Shown one piece after another: positions 50,350 through 58,324 of a stretch of DNA of 64,000 bases. A program made the translations under genes and the position numbers. Origin of the DNA: Bacteroidales bacterium (GTDB lineage Bacteria; Bacteroidota; Bacteroidia; Bacteroidales; UBA3663); assembly GCA_017561935.1 (NCBI GenBank), contig JAFZBE010000048.1:28619-92618 (forward strand), given 5' to 3'. Numbering within the stretch: position 1 is the first letter of the stretch; every line of letters begins with the position of its first letter. The notes beneath the pieces are model-generated. The model did no database searches. It worked only from the letters and a program-made list of their open reading frames with translations, and had not been told where the DNA came from.

Positions 50350-52392
50350 TCACTTGTCAAACATCTTCTCAACATCGATGCTCATGCCCACTTGCAAGGT
50401 GATGCCATCGGTGAGCGGAGCATTGAGATAATAGTAGTCGGGCTTGTAATTGAATAAATTATCGGCAGCGATGGTAAGCCGAATGGCTGGGCCGATACGC
50501 TGAGCCAACGATAACTTCCAGATAGAATAGGGCTTGTAATGAATCGTTCGAGTCAAGAGCCTGCCATTCGCATCCTTCGTGCGATAATCGACAAACTCAT
50601 CGTTATCCACTCCGCTCATCGCACGTCCATTGAGCGAGATGTTCATCCCATAGCGTGCAGTGAACTGCCTATCCCATTCGCAACGTGCCGTTAACGAATG
50701 TGAACGAGCAGGGATATACTGGTTGTTGATTGACTCACCTTGATCATCTTGGGGCAATTCCTCATGCACGTATGCATAGCTCACCTTCACCGCCAATCCA
50801 TTATCCCACTTAACCTGCGTCGTCACGTCGAACCCAAAGGTCTTGTAATTCTTCAGATTGATGTAACTCAAATAGAGTTGATCCGGATGAGTGAGGTCAA
50901 TCGTGGCATCAACGTAGGGGGCCCCCGTAGCAATTCGATTTTCGACATTATTATAGTAACCGCCCATCGTGATATTATAGTAACGCTTGGTATATTCGAC
51001 CGACGCATTAATATTATGGCTCAGTTCAGCCTTCAAGTCCTCATTGCCCAGGATAATCCAGATGCCTGCCATGTCGAAGTTGTAATACTTCTCCTTGAGT
51101 TTGGGGGCTCGGAATCCCATGCCATAACTGGCACGTAGATTCAAGTAATCGATAGGCTGATAACGTGCTGACAATCGAGGAGTCACCCGATGATGGTCAC
51201 CATTGCTGAAATAATCATATCGTAAGGCACCTACCACTTCCAGTCTATCTGTCGCCACCCAGTCATACTGTCCGAAGAAGTCAAAGGAGTCCTCGTCGTG
51301 TGTTTGGTCATCAAGGTTGATGTTCATCAGGTAATCATGTAAATAGTCCGTACCTAAGGTAAGGACATCACCTCGCTCAAAACTATGATTAAAAAGGGCA
51401 CGAAGAGAGTTCTGTACGTTGGAATAATCACGCACATCGAGATTGTCGAGTTTCCGATAGTCCGACTTATCATACTGATCGAAGAGATAGCTCACCTCAA
51501 GATGATCATGCTCGGCAATGTCCCAATTGGCTCGCAAGCAACCGGTGAAATCGCGATAGCGTTCGGGAACAGTCTCGGTGCGCACCTGCTGCCTGAAGAA
51601 GTAGCCAGCCTTGGCCGTAAGCCTGAATCCTTTGAACGGCCTCCAAATCAACTGATCTTTGATATTGTAGGTATCGTCGCCATAGAAATTGGTTATGGTA
51701 CGCGCTACTGGAGAAGGTCCGTTTTCGAAGATAAAGTTGTCGATCATCGTGCCTTGGAAAGAAAGCATGTTCTGCAGATGATGTCCATTCAATCCCAACG
51801 ACGTGCCATAGCGCCACTCGTTGTGTTTCGAAACACGGGTATTGACATTCAAGGTCCACGGCTCCGAAGGTTCGCGGGTAAAGATATTGATAACTCCCCC
51901 TGCTGCACTCGAACCATAAATGGCTGAAGCGGCACCCTTCACGATCTCGATACGTTCCACATTGGCCATATTGAGCCGCGTGAAATCAACATCATCCATC
52001 GTCTCGCCTGCCAGTCTTTCGCCATCTACCAGGAAAAGCACACTTTGTCCACCGAAACCCGAGAAGTTCAGATGGGTCTGCTGGTTCATGGCATAACTGA
52101 ACTCCACACCAGGCATCTCCTGTTGCAACAGGTCTTCCACGTTGGTCGCATCGACTTTCTGGATATCCTGTGCTGTAATGAGACGTGTCTGTATGGGCAC
52201 ATCTTTCAAACTCTTCGGAGTACGTGTGCCTGTCACGACAACCTGTTCCATCCAGAGAGGGTTATCCTCCCAATGGTGATATGCAGAATCGGCAGCTGCC
52301 CTGGTTTTGAAGTATTTATCCTTGGCCTCTTGTGCAAAAACGGCAACCGAACATGAAGCCAACAAAGCAAAAAACAGTATTTGTCGTTTCAT
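50350..52392 (-). CDS. TonB-dependent receptor, HmuR/colicin-receptor-like
   Basis: A 680-residue outer-membrane importer. Signal peptide MKRQILFFALLASCSVAVFAQ, TonB-box region (MEQVVVTGTRTPKSLKDVPIQ), plug with IVKGAASAIYGSSAAGGVINIFTREP (given in part), then a barrel of about 22 strands. It lies 5 bp after an HmuY-like lipoprotein gene, which suggests heme or another porphyrin/metal chelate as substrate. The HmuR heme-binding histidine pair cannot be confirmed by eye. It could instead be a vitamin B12 or siderophore receptor. Confidence 0.86.
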   Translation of the reverse strand: MKRQILFFALLASCSVAVFAQEAKDKYFKTRAAADSAYHHWEDNPLWMEQVVVTGTRTPKSLKDVPIQTRLITAQDIQKVDATNVEDLLQQEMPGVEFSYAMNQQTHLNFSGFGGQSVLFLVDGERLAGETMDDVDFTRLNMANVERIEIVKGAASAIYGSSAAGGVINIFTREPSEPWTLNVNTRVSKHNEWRYGTSLGLNGHHLQNMLSFQGTMIDNFIFENGPSPVARTITNFYGDDTYNIKDQLIWRPFKGFRLTAKAGYFFRQQVRTETVPERYRDFTGCLRANWDIAEHDHLEVSYLFDQYDKSDYRKLDNLDVRDYSNVQNSLRALFNHSFERGDVLTLGTDYLHDYLMNINLDDQTHDEDSFDFFGQYDWVATDRLEVVGALRYDYFSNGDHHRVTPRLSARYQPIDYLNLRASYGMGFRAPKLKEKYYNFDMAGIWIILGNEDLKAELSHNINASVEYTKRYYNITMGGYYNNVENRIATGAPYVDATIDLTHPDQLYLSYINLKNYKTFGFDVTTQVKWDNGLAVKVSYAYVHEELPQDDQGESINNQYIPARSHSLTARCEWDRQFTARYGMNISLNGRAMSGVDNDEFVDYRTKDANGRLLTRTIHYKPYSIWKLSLAQRIGPAIRLTIAADNLFNYKPDYYYLNAPLTDGITLQVGMSIDVEKMFDK

Positions 52393-52397
52393 ATTCG

Positions 52398-53228
52398 TCA
52401 ATAGGGATAAAGGTATTCGATGGTCAAACAGCATTTCACGTTCCTGGCACTGATGTAGTTCGCGCAGCGAAGGGCAGCAATAGTATCATCGTTCATTCTG
52501 AGGAGGAAGACGTGTCCGTTGTGGTGGAAAATCGGCGGCGGGGTGGTTAACTCCACGATCATCCATCGAGACAACACTTCATTAATCATAATGCCCTGAC
52601 AGGGAATGATCTCCTGCAACATCGTGGTTTGATCGACCCAAACATCCTTGTCAGAATAGGTGTCGGCAATGAAGGTGGTATCCTTCCCTTCCGAAACCAT
52701 TTGATTCAAGAGTGTTGCCGAATTAATCGGCAGGTCGCCCAGACTCGAAAAGGAGGTTTCAAGTGCAGCTCCACCATTCGTGCGATTGTTGTTGCGATGA
52801 ATGGCGAAGTCCCATGTTGGTGCTTCGGGCTGAGTATCGGTTTCTCTGACGTCAAGCAGTTCGTTGTCATCCAAACCCTGACCAGTGATAACTCGAAAGA
52901 GGTAGGTGTAGATCCTCGACGTTCCATCCCACTCGCCCGTCAAGGTTGTCGGCACCTTGAAAGGTTCAAACTTCAGACAGGTCGAGTCCATCGTCCCACC
53001 TTCATGCGCAGCGGTAACAGCTTCTCGGATGGCATGCAGATCGACGTAGAACCATTCATCCCACTCGTTGGCTTCGATGTAAAGCGACCCTCTGATGGTG
53101 TCACCCCGCACATCAACAGACGAACCCTTTTCGAAAGGTTCGTCGTAGATGCTACTCAGGATTCCTTCACAACTGGTCAGCATCCCTACCCACAACAATA
53201 GGCTGAAGATGGGAATAATATCTCTCAA
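52398..53228 (-). CDS. HmuY-like heme-binding lipoprotein
   Basis: A 276-residue surface lipoprotein of the HmuY family, which captures heme for a TonB-dependent receptor. The lipobox is GMLTSC. The HmuY-like block WDFAIHRNNNRTNGGAAL (W-D-hydrophobic-A-h-H-R...RTNGG) is near residue 130 of the mature form, with YVDLHAIREA before and a late IEYLYPY. The start is unclear: no ATG lies upstream. A TTG at 53228 gives MRDIIPIFSLLLWVGMLTSC, a normal signal peptide; a TTG at 53276 overlapping the transferase stop would add residues encoded by decayed AATTAACAATT spacer DNA. Confidence 0.78.
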   Translation of the reverse strand: MRDIIPIFSLLLWVGMLTSCEGILSSIYDEPFEKGSSVDVRGDTIRGSLYIEANEWDEWFYVDLHAIREAVTAAHEGGTMDSTCLKFEPFKVPTTLTGEWDGTSRIYTYLFRVITGQGLDDNELLDVRETDTQPEAPTWDFAIHRNNNRTNGGAALETSFSSLGDLPINSATLLNQMVSEGKDTTFIADTYSDKDVWVDQTTMLQEIIPCQGIMINEVLSRWMIVELTTPPPIFHHNGHVFLLRMNDDTIAALRCANYISARNVKCCLTIEYLYPY

Positions 53229-53272
53229 TTGTAATTGCTTATTTCTAACTGTTAATTGTGATTTGTAAAATG

Positions 53273-53887
53273 TCAATTACCCTCATCCTGCACCCATGTC
53301 AGAACGTAGTCTTCGGTAAAATCGAAATGGATGTGCATAAGCATATCCCTACCTTCTATACGTAATAGGACCACCTTTTGTTCCATATCGACATGAATGA
53401 TGGATGTCAATTTCTTGAGATCGTAAAACGATTGCCCCAAGACCTTGAATGCAGACTCTTTGCCACTCCATGCAAGATGGATAGCCAGATCAATATCGGG
53501 AGTCAGGGCCAAAATTGCAATCTCATCAGGGGTCAAGAACTGTTTGACGACACGTTGCACACGGTCTCCTCTTCGCTCGATGTCGATGCCAACGGCCACA
53601 TCAGAAACTATAACAGCCACATATTGCTTAGTATGACTGAAACTTATATAAGGCGCATCGGGCTCGTCAATAGACGGTTTGCCATAAGAATCGTAAATGA
53701 TCCTCTTCTCCACGCCGCCCAACAATTCCTTCAAGGCCCTGCGCACCGACAATATTTCCATGAGCCTTCGACTGCCAGGCTTCAGGTTTCTGATCTTTTC
53801 CTCGAAATATTCGGGATGTGACAAACTGGCGCGAAGTTCCTCCTCGGTTTCGGTGATCTTCCAAACAATATAGTCGGGTGCGAACAT
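53273..53887 (-). CDS. Sfp-type 4'-phosphopantetheinyl transferase
   Basis: A 204-residue cytoplasmic enzyme that moves phosphopantetheine from CoA to carrier proteins. The family motifs are VGIDIERRGDRVQ (Mg-binding Asp), the FSHTKQYVAVIV segment and LAWSGKESAFKVLGQ (W-x-x-K-E-x-x-x-K). Being of Sfp type it should accept secondary-metabolism ACPs, and it is the only candidate in the window for activating the ACP at 4601. Its ATG lies 1 bp after the gldE stop, and its 3' end abuts the HmuY-like gene. Confidence 0.92.
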   Translation of the reverse strand: MFAPDYIVWKITETEEELRASLSHPEYFEEKIRNLKPGSRRLMEILSVRRALKELLGGVEKRIIYDSYGKPSIDEPDAPYISFSHTKQYVAVIVSDVAVGIDIERRGDRVQRVVKQFLTPDEIAILALTPDIDLAIHLAWSGKESAFKVLGQSFYDLKKLTSIIHVDMEQKVVLLRIEGRDMLMHIHFDFTEDYVLTWVQDEGN

Positions 53888-53888
53888 C

Positions 53889-55184
53889 TTACGGCAGTTT
53901 TATGCGGACTCTGTCGATGCGACGCTTGTCCATCGACAAAATGGTAAACTCTATCCCACGAAAACGTATTACCTCATGAGTACGCGGGAAATTCTGCTTG
54001 ATTTCGAGAAGCAACCCACCGATCGATTCACAGTTGTCGGCCTTATCTCCCAGGTCGTCATCCTGGTCCAAACCAGTCACCTTACAGAAATCTGTGAGCG
54101 AAGTACGTGCTTCGAAGATCCATTCCTTTTGATTCACCTTCTGCCATGTTTGCTCGTCCTCGTCATATTCGTCATGTATCTCTCCCACGATTTCCTCGAG
54201 CACATCCTCCATGGTGATCAGTCCAGAGGTACCACCAAACTCATCCACGACGATGGCCATGTGAAGCCGCTTCTGACGAAAGTCGTCGAGCAAGTCGTCG
54301 ATAGGTTTATTCTCGGGCACATAGTAGGGTTCCCGAATAAGCGTCTGCCACTGGAACTTGTCATCGCGGTTCAGATAGGGCAGCAGGTCCTTGATGTATA
54401 GGATGCCCTTGATGTGGTCCTCAGTTTCTTCGATAACTGGCATACGGCTATATTTCTGATCGACAACCATCGTCAAAACTTTGCTGAATGGTGTATCTAC
54501 ATCAATGGTTACCATCTCAGAGCGCGTGGTCATGGCATCCTTCACCGTCTTGTCTCCAAACTCGATGATGCCCTCCAGCATCTTCTTCTCGTCGTTATGC
54601 ACCTGCGTAGTAACCTTTAAGGCATCACTCAGGTCATCCATCGTCACATCATCGGTCATCTTGTCAGCCAAATGACGGTTTAGCCCGCCCATACTCTTGA
54701 CAAGAAGCAAGATAAAGGGATGAAATAATTTGGTGAGAAATTTCATGATAGGACTTACACTTCGGCTGAACGAGAGTGCATGATGCGAAGCATAAACCTT
54801 AGGAAGTATTTCGCCGAAGAGCAGCAACAAAAAAGTCAGAATGACAGTCTGGCTCAGAAAGATGAGCCATGCCGGATTATCACTCACTGGCATCACCTGG
54901 GCAAAAAAGTAGCTGAAGAGCATGATGATGGCCACATTGACGAAATTGTTGCCTATCAGAATGGCGGCCATCAGGTTCTCTTGTTTCTCAAGTAAGTCCT
55001 GGATGAGACCATCACGGGAGTTTTCATCCTCGTCAAGTTTGTCAAGGTCCCGTGGAGAAAGTGAAAAGAACGCCACCTCGGAAGCTGAGATGCATGCTGA
55101 AGCCAAGAGCAACACAACGGCAATCACAAGTGAAACGATTGCTGCGACATTGGGGGCAAAAAGATGAATTATATCAAAGTCCAT
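53889..55184 (-). CDS. gldE: GldE-like CNNM/CorC membrane protein
   Basis: A 431-residue membrane protein of the HlyC/CorC-CNNM family, often annotated GldE in Bacteroidetes. It has an N-terminal DUF21 domain with four hydrophobic segments (IVSLVIAVVLLLASACISASEVAFFSLS), tandem CBS domains (MTTRSEMVTIDVDTPFSKVL; KPIDDLLDDFRQKRLHMAIVVDEFGGTSGLIT, quoted in part) and a C-terminal CorC_HlyC domain. It may handle Mg2+ or other cations. Gliding is not implied here, since no other gliding genes are seen. The operon gldE-PPTase is common in the phylum. Confidence 0.88.
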   Translation of the reverse strand: MDFDIIHLFAPNVAAIVSLVIAVVLLLASACISASEVAFFSLSPRDLDKLDEDENSRDGLIQDLLEKQENLMAAILIGNNFVNVAIIMLFSYFFAQVMPVSDNPAWLIFLSQTVILTFLLLLFGEILPKVYASHHALSFSRSVSPIMKFLTKLFHPFILLLVKSMGGLNRHLADKMTDDVTMDDLSDALKVTTQVHNDEKKMLEGIIEFGDKTVKDAMTTRSEMVTIDVDTPFSKVLTMVVDQKYSRMPVIEETEDHIKGILYIKDLLPYLNRDDKFQWQTLIREPYYVPENKPIDDLLDDFRQKRLHMAIVVDEFGGTSGLITMEDVLEEIVGEIHDEYDEDEQTWQKVNQKEWIFEARTSLTDFCKVTGLDQDDDLGDKADNCESIGGLLLEIKQNFPRTHEVIRFRGIEFTILSMDKRRIDRVRIKLP

Positions 55185-55249
55185 CGGGACAGGTTTATAA
55201 ATGTGTTATATGAATTCAGAATTATTATGTTTCATCTGAGGCTGAATAG

Positions 55250-56029
55250 TTAATTTTTCGTATGTGGCGTTCCATCCAAAAGTTGCTTTTGTAACTTGGC
55301 CTGCGAGATGCCGCGAGTGATACGTCCACGATAACAAAGCGAGATATCGCCTGTCTCTTCACTCACCACGACGACTTGCGCATCACACAATTCCGATATG
55401 CCTAGGGCACTGCGGTGACGTAGTCCCAACTCGGCTGGTATGCGTCTGTTTCGGCTGGTGGGAAGCACACCTGCGGCCTGTGCTATGCGTCCGTTACGAA
55501 TCAGCATCGCACCATCATGGAGCGGTGAATTCTTGAAGAATACCTGTTCAATGAGGCGGGCCGAGACGATAGCATCCATCTCACAACCTGGAGGTGAAAT
55601 CAAGGGCTCCACATCATCATAGCGTTGCACCACAATGAGTGCACCTACCTTATGCTCCGACATATGCTGGCAAGCCAGAGTCAAAGCATCGACCCACTTA
55701 GTGTCGTCATTCTTCGCCAGCTCCTCCTTGCCAAAGAATCGCAACATGCTGCTCCACTGGTGACGCGAACCCAGACGGATTAACGCCTGACGTATCTCGT
55801 TTTGGAAGAGAATAACAAGAATCACCATCGAGACGGAGACAACCAAGTCGAGAATGCCGCCTAACAGTCGGAACTCGAAGAATCGCAAGCCCACCCATAA
55901 CACGATAATGGCAATAAGGCCCTTGAAAATGACAATTGTGCCATTTCCTTTGGACCAACGATAGAGGTAGAACATCAGTGCAGCAACGCCAAGGATGTCT
56001 ATCAAGTCTTTTATGCCAAAATCCCACAT
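55250..56029 (-). CDS. cdaA: Diadenylate cyclase CdaA
   Basis: Makes cyclic di-AMP from two ATP at the inner membrane. The 259-residue protein has three N-terminal membrane segments (about 10-28, 33-50 and 55-75), then the DAC domain with the catalytic SPLHDGAMLIRNGRIAQAAG (DGA) and GLRHRSALGISE (RHR) motifs. The start overlaps the folP 3' end by 19 bp, and folP-cdaA is a usual order in Bacteroidales. Upstream and downstream genes give no regulatory signal. Confidence 0.94.
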   Translation of the reverse strand: MWDFGIKDLIDILGVAALMFYLYRWSKGNGTIVIFKGLIAIIVLWVGLRFFEFRLLGGILDLVVSVSMVILVILFQNEIRQALIRLGSRHQWSSMLRFFGKEELAKNDDTKWVDALTLACQHMSEHKVGALIVVQRYDDVEPLISPPGCEMDAIVSARLIEQVFFKNSPLHDGAMLIRNGRIAQAAGVLPTSRNRRIPAELGLRHRSALGISELCDAQVVVVSEETGDISLCYRGRITRGISQAKLQKQLLDGTPHTKN

Positions 56030-56922
56030 ATCTTTATGGCCTCAGCGGCCTCTTTAACGTCATGAACTCTAAGGATGGATGCACCGTGCAGCAAAGCGTA
56101 GGTATTAAGTACCGTCGTTCCGTTCAAGGCATTTCTCACATCCGTATCGAGCAATTTGTATATCATCGACTTTCGACTAATGCCTACCAGCAACGGATTG
56201 TTGGGAAATGCCTCGCGAATCTGGTCAAGACCTTTCAGCAATGCATAGTTCTGTCCCAAAGTCTTGGCAAAGCCAAAGCCTGGATCGAGAATTACGTTTT
56301 CGAGCCTTTCATACCTTTCGAACTCTTCAAACCTTTCGAACTCTTCAAACCTTTCGAACTCTTCAAACCTTTCGAACAATTTATCCAGCTGCTCCTTGAA
56401 GAAGCGGATAACCTCATCCACCACCCCATCCTCATAGGTGGTACGCTGCTGCATGTCTTGAGGCGTGCCTCGACTGTGCATCAAAATATAGATGGCACGT
56501 GTACGAGCCACAACGCTTAGCATCGCATCATCAAGCATTCCGCCTGAAATGTCGTTGATGATGTCCGCGCCAAGTTCAGTTACGCACGTTTCCGCCACAC
56601 TGGCGCGAAAAGTATCCACGCTGATCAAAGGCTGCGGACCTTCCCCTCCGCACTCATCATGCCACTTCTTAGCTTCTTCGACGACAATCGGCAAGGCCCA
56701 GCGAAGTCTTTCCATTTCTTCTTCTGTTGTGACATCCTGAGCTCCGGGCCGGGTCGAATATGCACCCACATCAACGATAGCACCTCCCTCGTCTAATATT
56801 TTGCGCACACGCTCGCGTAAAGCAGATTGCTCCTGTACGCGACTGGCCTCATAGAACGAGTCAGGAGTTACATTGATGATGCCCATCACACATGGAGAAG
56901 GGGGCATTTTCGACACTTTCAT
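56011..56922 (-). CDS. folP: Dihydropteroate synthase with repeat-encoded insertion
   Basis: Joins dihydropterin pyrophosphate and p-aminobenzoate in folate synthesis. The 303-residue protein has MGIINVTPDSFYEASR (loop 1), GGAIVDVGAYSTRPGAQDV (loop 2), DIINDISGG, LDPGFGFAKTL and ISRKSMIYKLL (C-terminal SRKS site). Between helix 5 and LDPGFGFAKTL sits an unusual stretch of about 30 residues, LFERFEEFERFEEFERFEEF and so on, encoded by three perfect 18-bp repeats and flanking imperfect copies. It adds a charged, helix-forming segment absent from ordinary homologues. An earlier ATG at 56937 is possible but adds only MLLCN. Confidence 0.93.
   Translation of the reverse strand: MKVSKMPPSPCVMGIINVTPDSFYEASRVQEQSALRERVRKILDEGGAIVDVGAYSTRPGAQDVTTEEEMERLRWALPIVVEEAKKWHDECGGEGPQPLISVDTFRASVAETCVTELGADIINDISGGMLDDAMLSVVARTRAIYILMHSRGTPQDMQQRTTYEDGVVDEVIRFFKEQLDKLFERFEEFERFEEFERFEEFERYERLENVILDPGFGFAKTLGQNYALLKGLDQIREAFPNNPLLVGISRKSMIYKLLDTDVRNALNGTTVLNTYALLHGASILRVHDVKEAAEAIKICGILA
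56314..56377 (-). repeat. 18-bp tandem repeat inside folP
   Basis: CCTTTCGAACTCTTCAAA on the plus strand occurs at 56314-56331, 56332-56349 and 56350-56367 without mismatch, then partly to 56377, with a decayed copy before 56314. On the coding strand it reads TTTGAAGAGTTCGAAAGG, close to the GGGTTCGAAGGG/TTTGAAG family seen between genes. It encodes six-residue units F-E-E-F-E-R. Confidence 0.95.
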
Positions 56923-57091
56923 GTTGCAAAGTAACATCTTTTTTTGTAGAAATGCAAGTGATTGATACCAAAAAGTGATAAAAAATTGGAAAGATACCCT
57001 AAAAATTGACTATCTTTACACCGCAATAAGCAAAATAATTGTTTTTTCGCGACAACGTTGTCGTAAGATACACTCTTTTAACCAATGGCTT

Positions 57092-57099
57092 TATCTTTG
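57092..57099 (+). promoter_or_regulatory. Possible -7 box for the NfeD-flotillin unit
   Basis: TATCTTTG at 57092-57099 lies 40 bp before the ATG at 57139; a -33 element is weak. A second candidate, TATCTTTA, lies at 57011. Confidence 0.4.
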
Positions 57100-57138
57100 C
57101 CGTACAGAAAAAACAATAACTATAATTCATCTACAGCT

Positions 57139-57726
57139 ATGATTGAAACATTTAAATCAATGGATGGTATGCTGCAAGTCTATTGGATCTTAGCAGCTAT
57201 CTCTAGCATTATCTTCATCATCCAGGCCATCATGACCTTCGTAGGCTTCGATGCCGACAGTGATGTCGATATGTCCACTGCACCTGATCAGATACCCGAC
57301 AGTGGCGATGCAGCGTTCGATGCTGCGGGCTTTCACCTCGTCTCCGTCAAGTCGGTCATCTGTTTTATCCTTGGCTTCGGCTGGACTGGCGTGCTCTGTT
57401 GGAACTTGATCCCCAACCACATATTGCTCGGTCTGTTGGCCGCTGCTGTGGGCCTCGTATTCATGTCGGTCATCGCTTTCCTGCTTTTCCAGATGATGAA
57501 ACTCAATCGCGACAACACCTTCCACGTTGAACAGGTTATCGGCTTGCCTGCCGATGTCTATCTGCGCATCCCTGGTAATCGTCGCGCAACGGGAAAGATC
57601 ACAGTCTCGCTCAACGGCTCCACCCACGAGCTTGAAGCCCTCAGCGATACCGATATTCCCACAGGCGGGAAAGTGCGCATCAAAGAGATCATCCAAGGCG
57701 AAACCGTTCTGGTTGAGCATATTTAA
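57139..57726 (+). CDS. NfeD-like membrane protein
   Basis: A 195-residue membrane protein of the NfeD/YuaF/YqiJ type, partner of flotillins. Membrane segments lie at about residues 13-35 (VYWILAAISSIIFIIQAIM), 68-88 and 95-118, followed by an OB-fold-like soluble end (GLPADVYLRIPGNRRATGKI, LSDTDIPTGGKVRIKEI). No ClpP-class protease domain is present. The ATG at 57139 is preferred over an in-frame one at 57085 upstream of the -7 box. It is cotranscribed with DUF805 and flotillin genes. Confidence 0.8.
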   Translation: MIETFKSMDGMLQVYWILAAISSIIFIIQAIMTFVGFDADSDVDMSTAPDQIPDSGDAAFDAAGFHLVSVKSVICFILGFGWTGVLCWNLIPNHILLGLLAAAVGLVFMSVIAFLLFQMMKLNRDNTFHVEQVIGLPADVYLRIPGNRRATGKITVSLNGSTHELEALSDTDIPTGGKVRIKEIIQGETVLVEHI

Positions 57727-57766
57727 ACATTCCGATCATCAATCAATAACTCTAAAATATCTAATT

Positions 57767-58273
57767 ATGTCTTTTATTGAAGCTATCAAGACTTGCTTTG
57801 CCAAGTACATTACATTCAGCGGTCGTGCACGTCGCTCCGAGCACTGGTACTTCTTCCTTTTCATCACCCTGATTCAGATTGTTCTCTACAGTTGGATTAT
57901 GGCTACCATCATGGGGCCAATGATGGAATTTATCCAAGAAGGCGGTGACCCCAAGGATGTGGATACCATCAAGGAAATCTTCCTCGGCAGCATCACTTCG
58001 CCTGCATTTATCGTCTTTATCGTCTTCTCTTTGGCGACTCTTCTTCCCATCATCGCTGTACAGATACGACGTATGCACGACACAGGTCGTTCGGGCTGGT
58101 GGTCGATGACCTACTGGGGCGGCACCCTACTCAGCTTGGTAGGCGTTCCATTTGTCTCAATCGTTGGTACCATCTGGTTCATCTATCTTGCCTGCCAGGA
58201 TTCCACACCGGGCACCAACATCTATGGTCCCAACCCCAAGGGTCTCGAAGAAACCTCTTCTACCAACTTTTAA
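57767..58273 (+). CDS. DUF805 membrane protein
   Basis: A 168-residue inner-membrane protein of family DUF805, of unknown function. KCFAKYITFSGRARRSEHWYF-type start (here FIEAIKTCFAKYITFSGR), four hydrophobic segments, and the conserved VQIRRMHDTGRSGWW motif near residue 102 identify it. It lies between NfeD-like and flotillin genes, an arrangement that suggests a joint role in membrane organisation. Frames that begin further upstream overlap NfeD coding sequence and are not used. Confidence 0.9.
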   Translation: MSFIEAIKTCFAKYITFSGRARRSEHWYFFLFITLIQIVLYSWIMATIMGPMMEFIQEGGDPKDVDTIKEIFLGSITSPAFIVFIVFSLATLLPIIAVQIRRMHDTGRSGWWSMTYWGGTLLSLVGVPFVSIVGTIWFIYLACQDSTPGTNIYGPNPKGLEETSSTNF

Positions 58274-58324
58274 GAAGTTACACGTTTTCTTTAGCTATAA
58301 TCAACTACAAAAAACAATACAACT

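Noticed and set aside
53889..55184. GldE as evidence of gliding motility
   Set aside because: The family is a general CNNM/CorC membrane protein, and no other gliding or type IX secretion genes are in the window.
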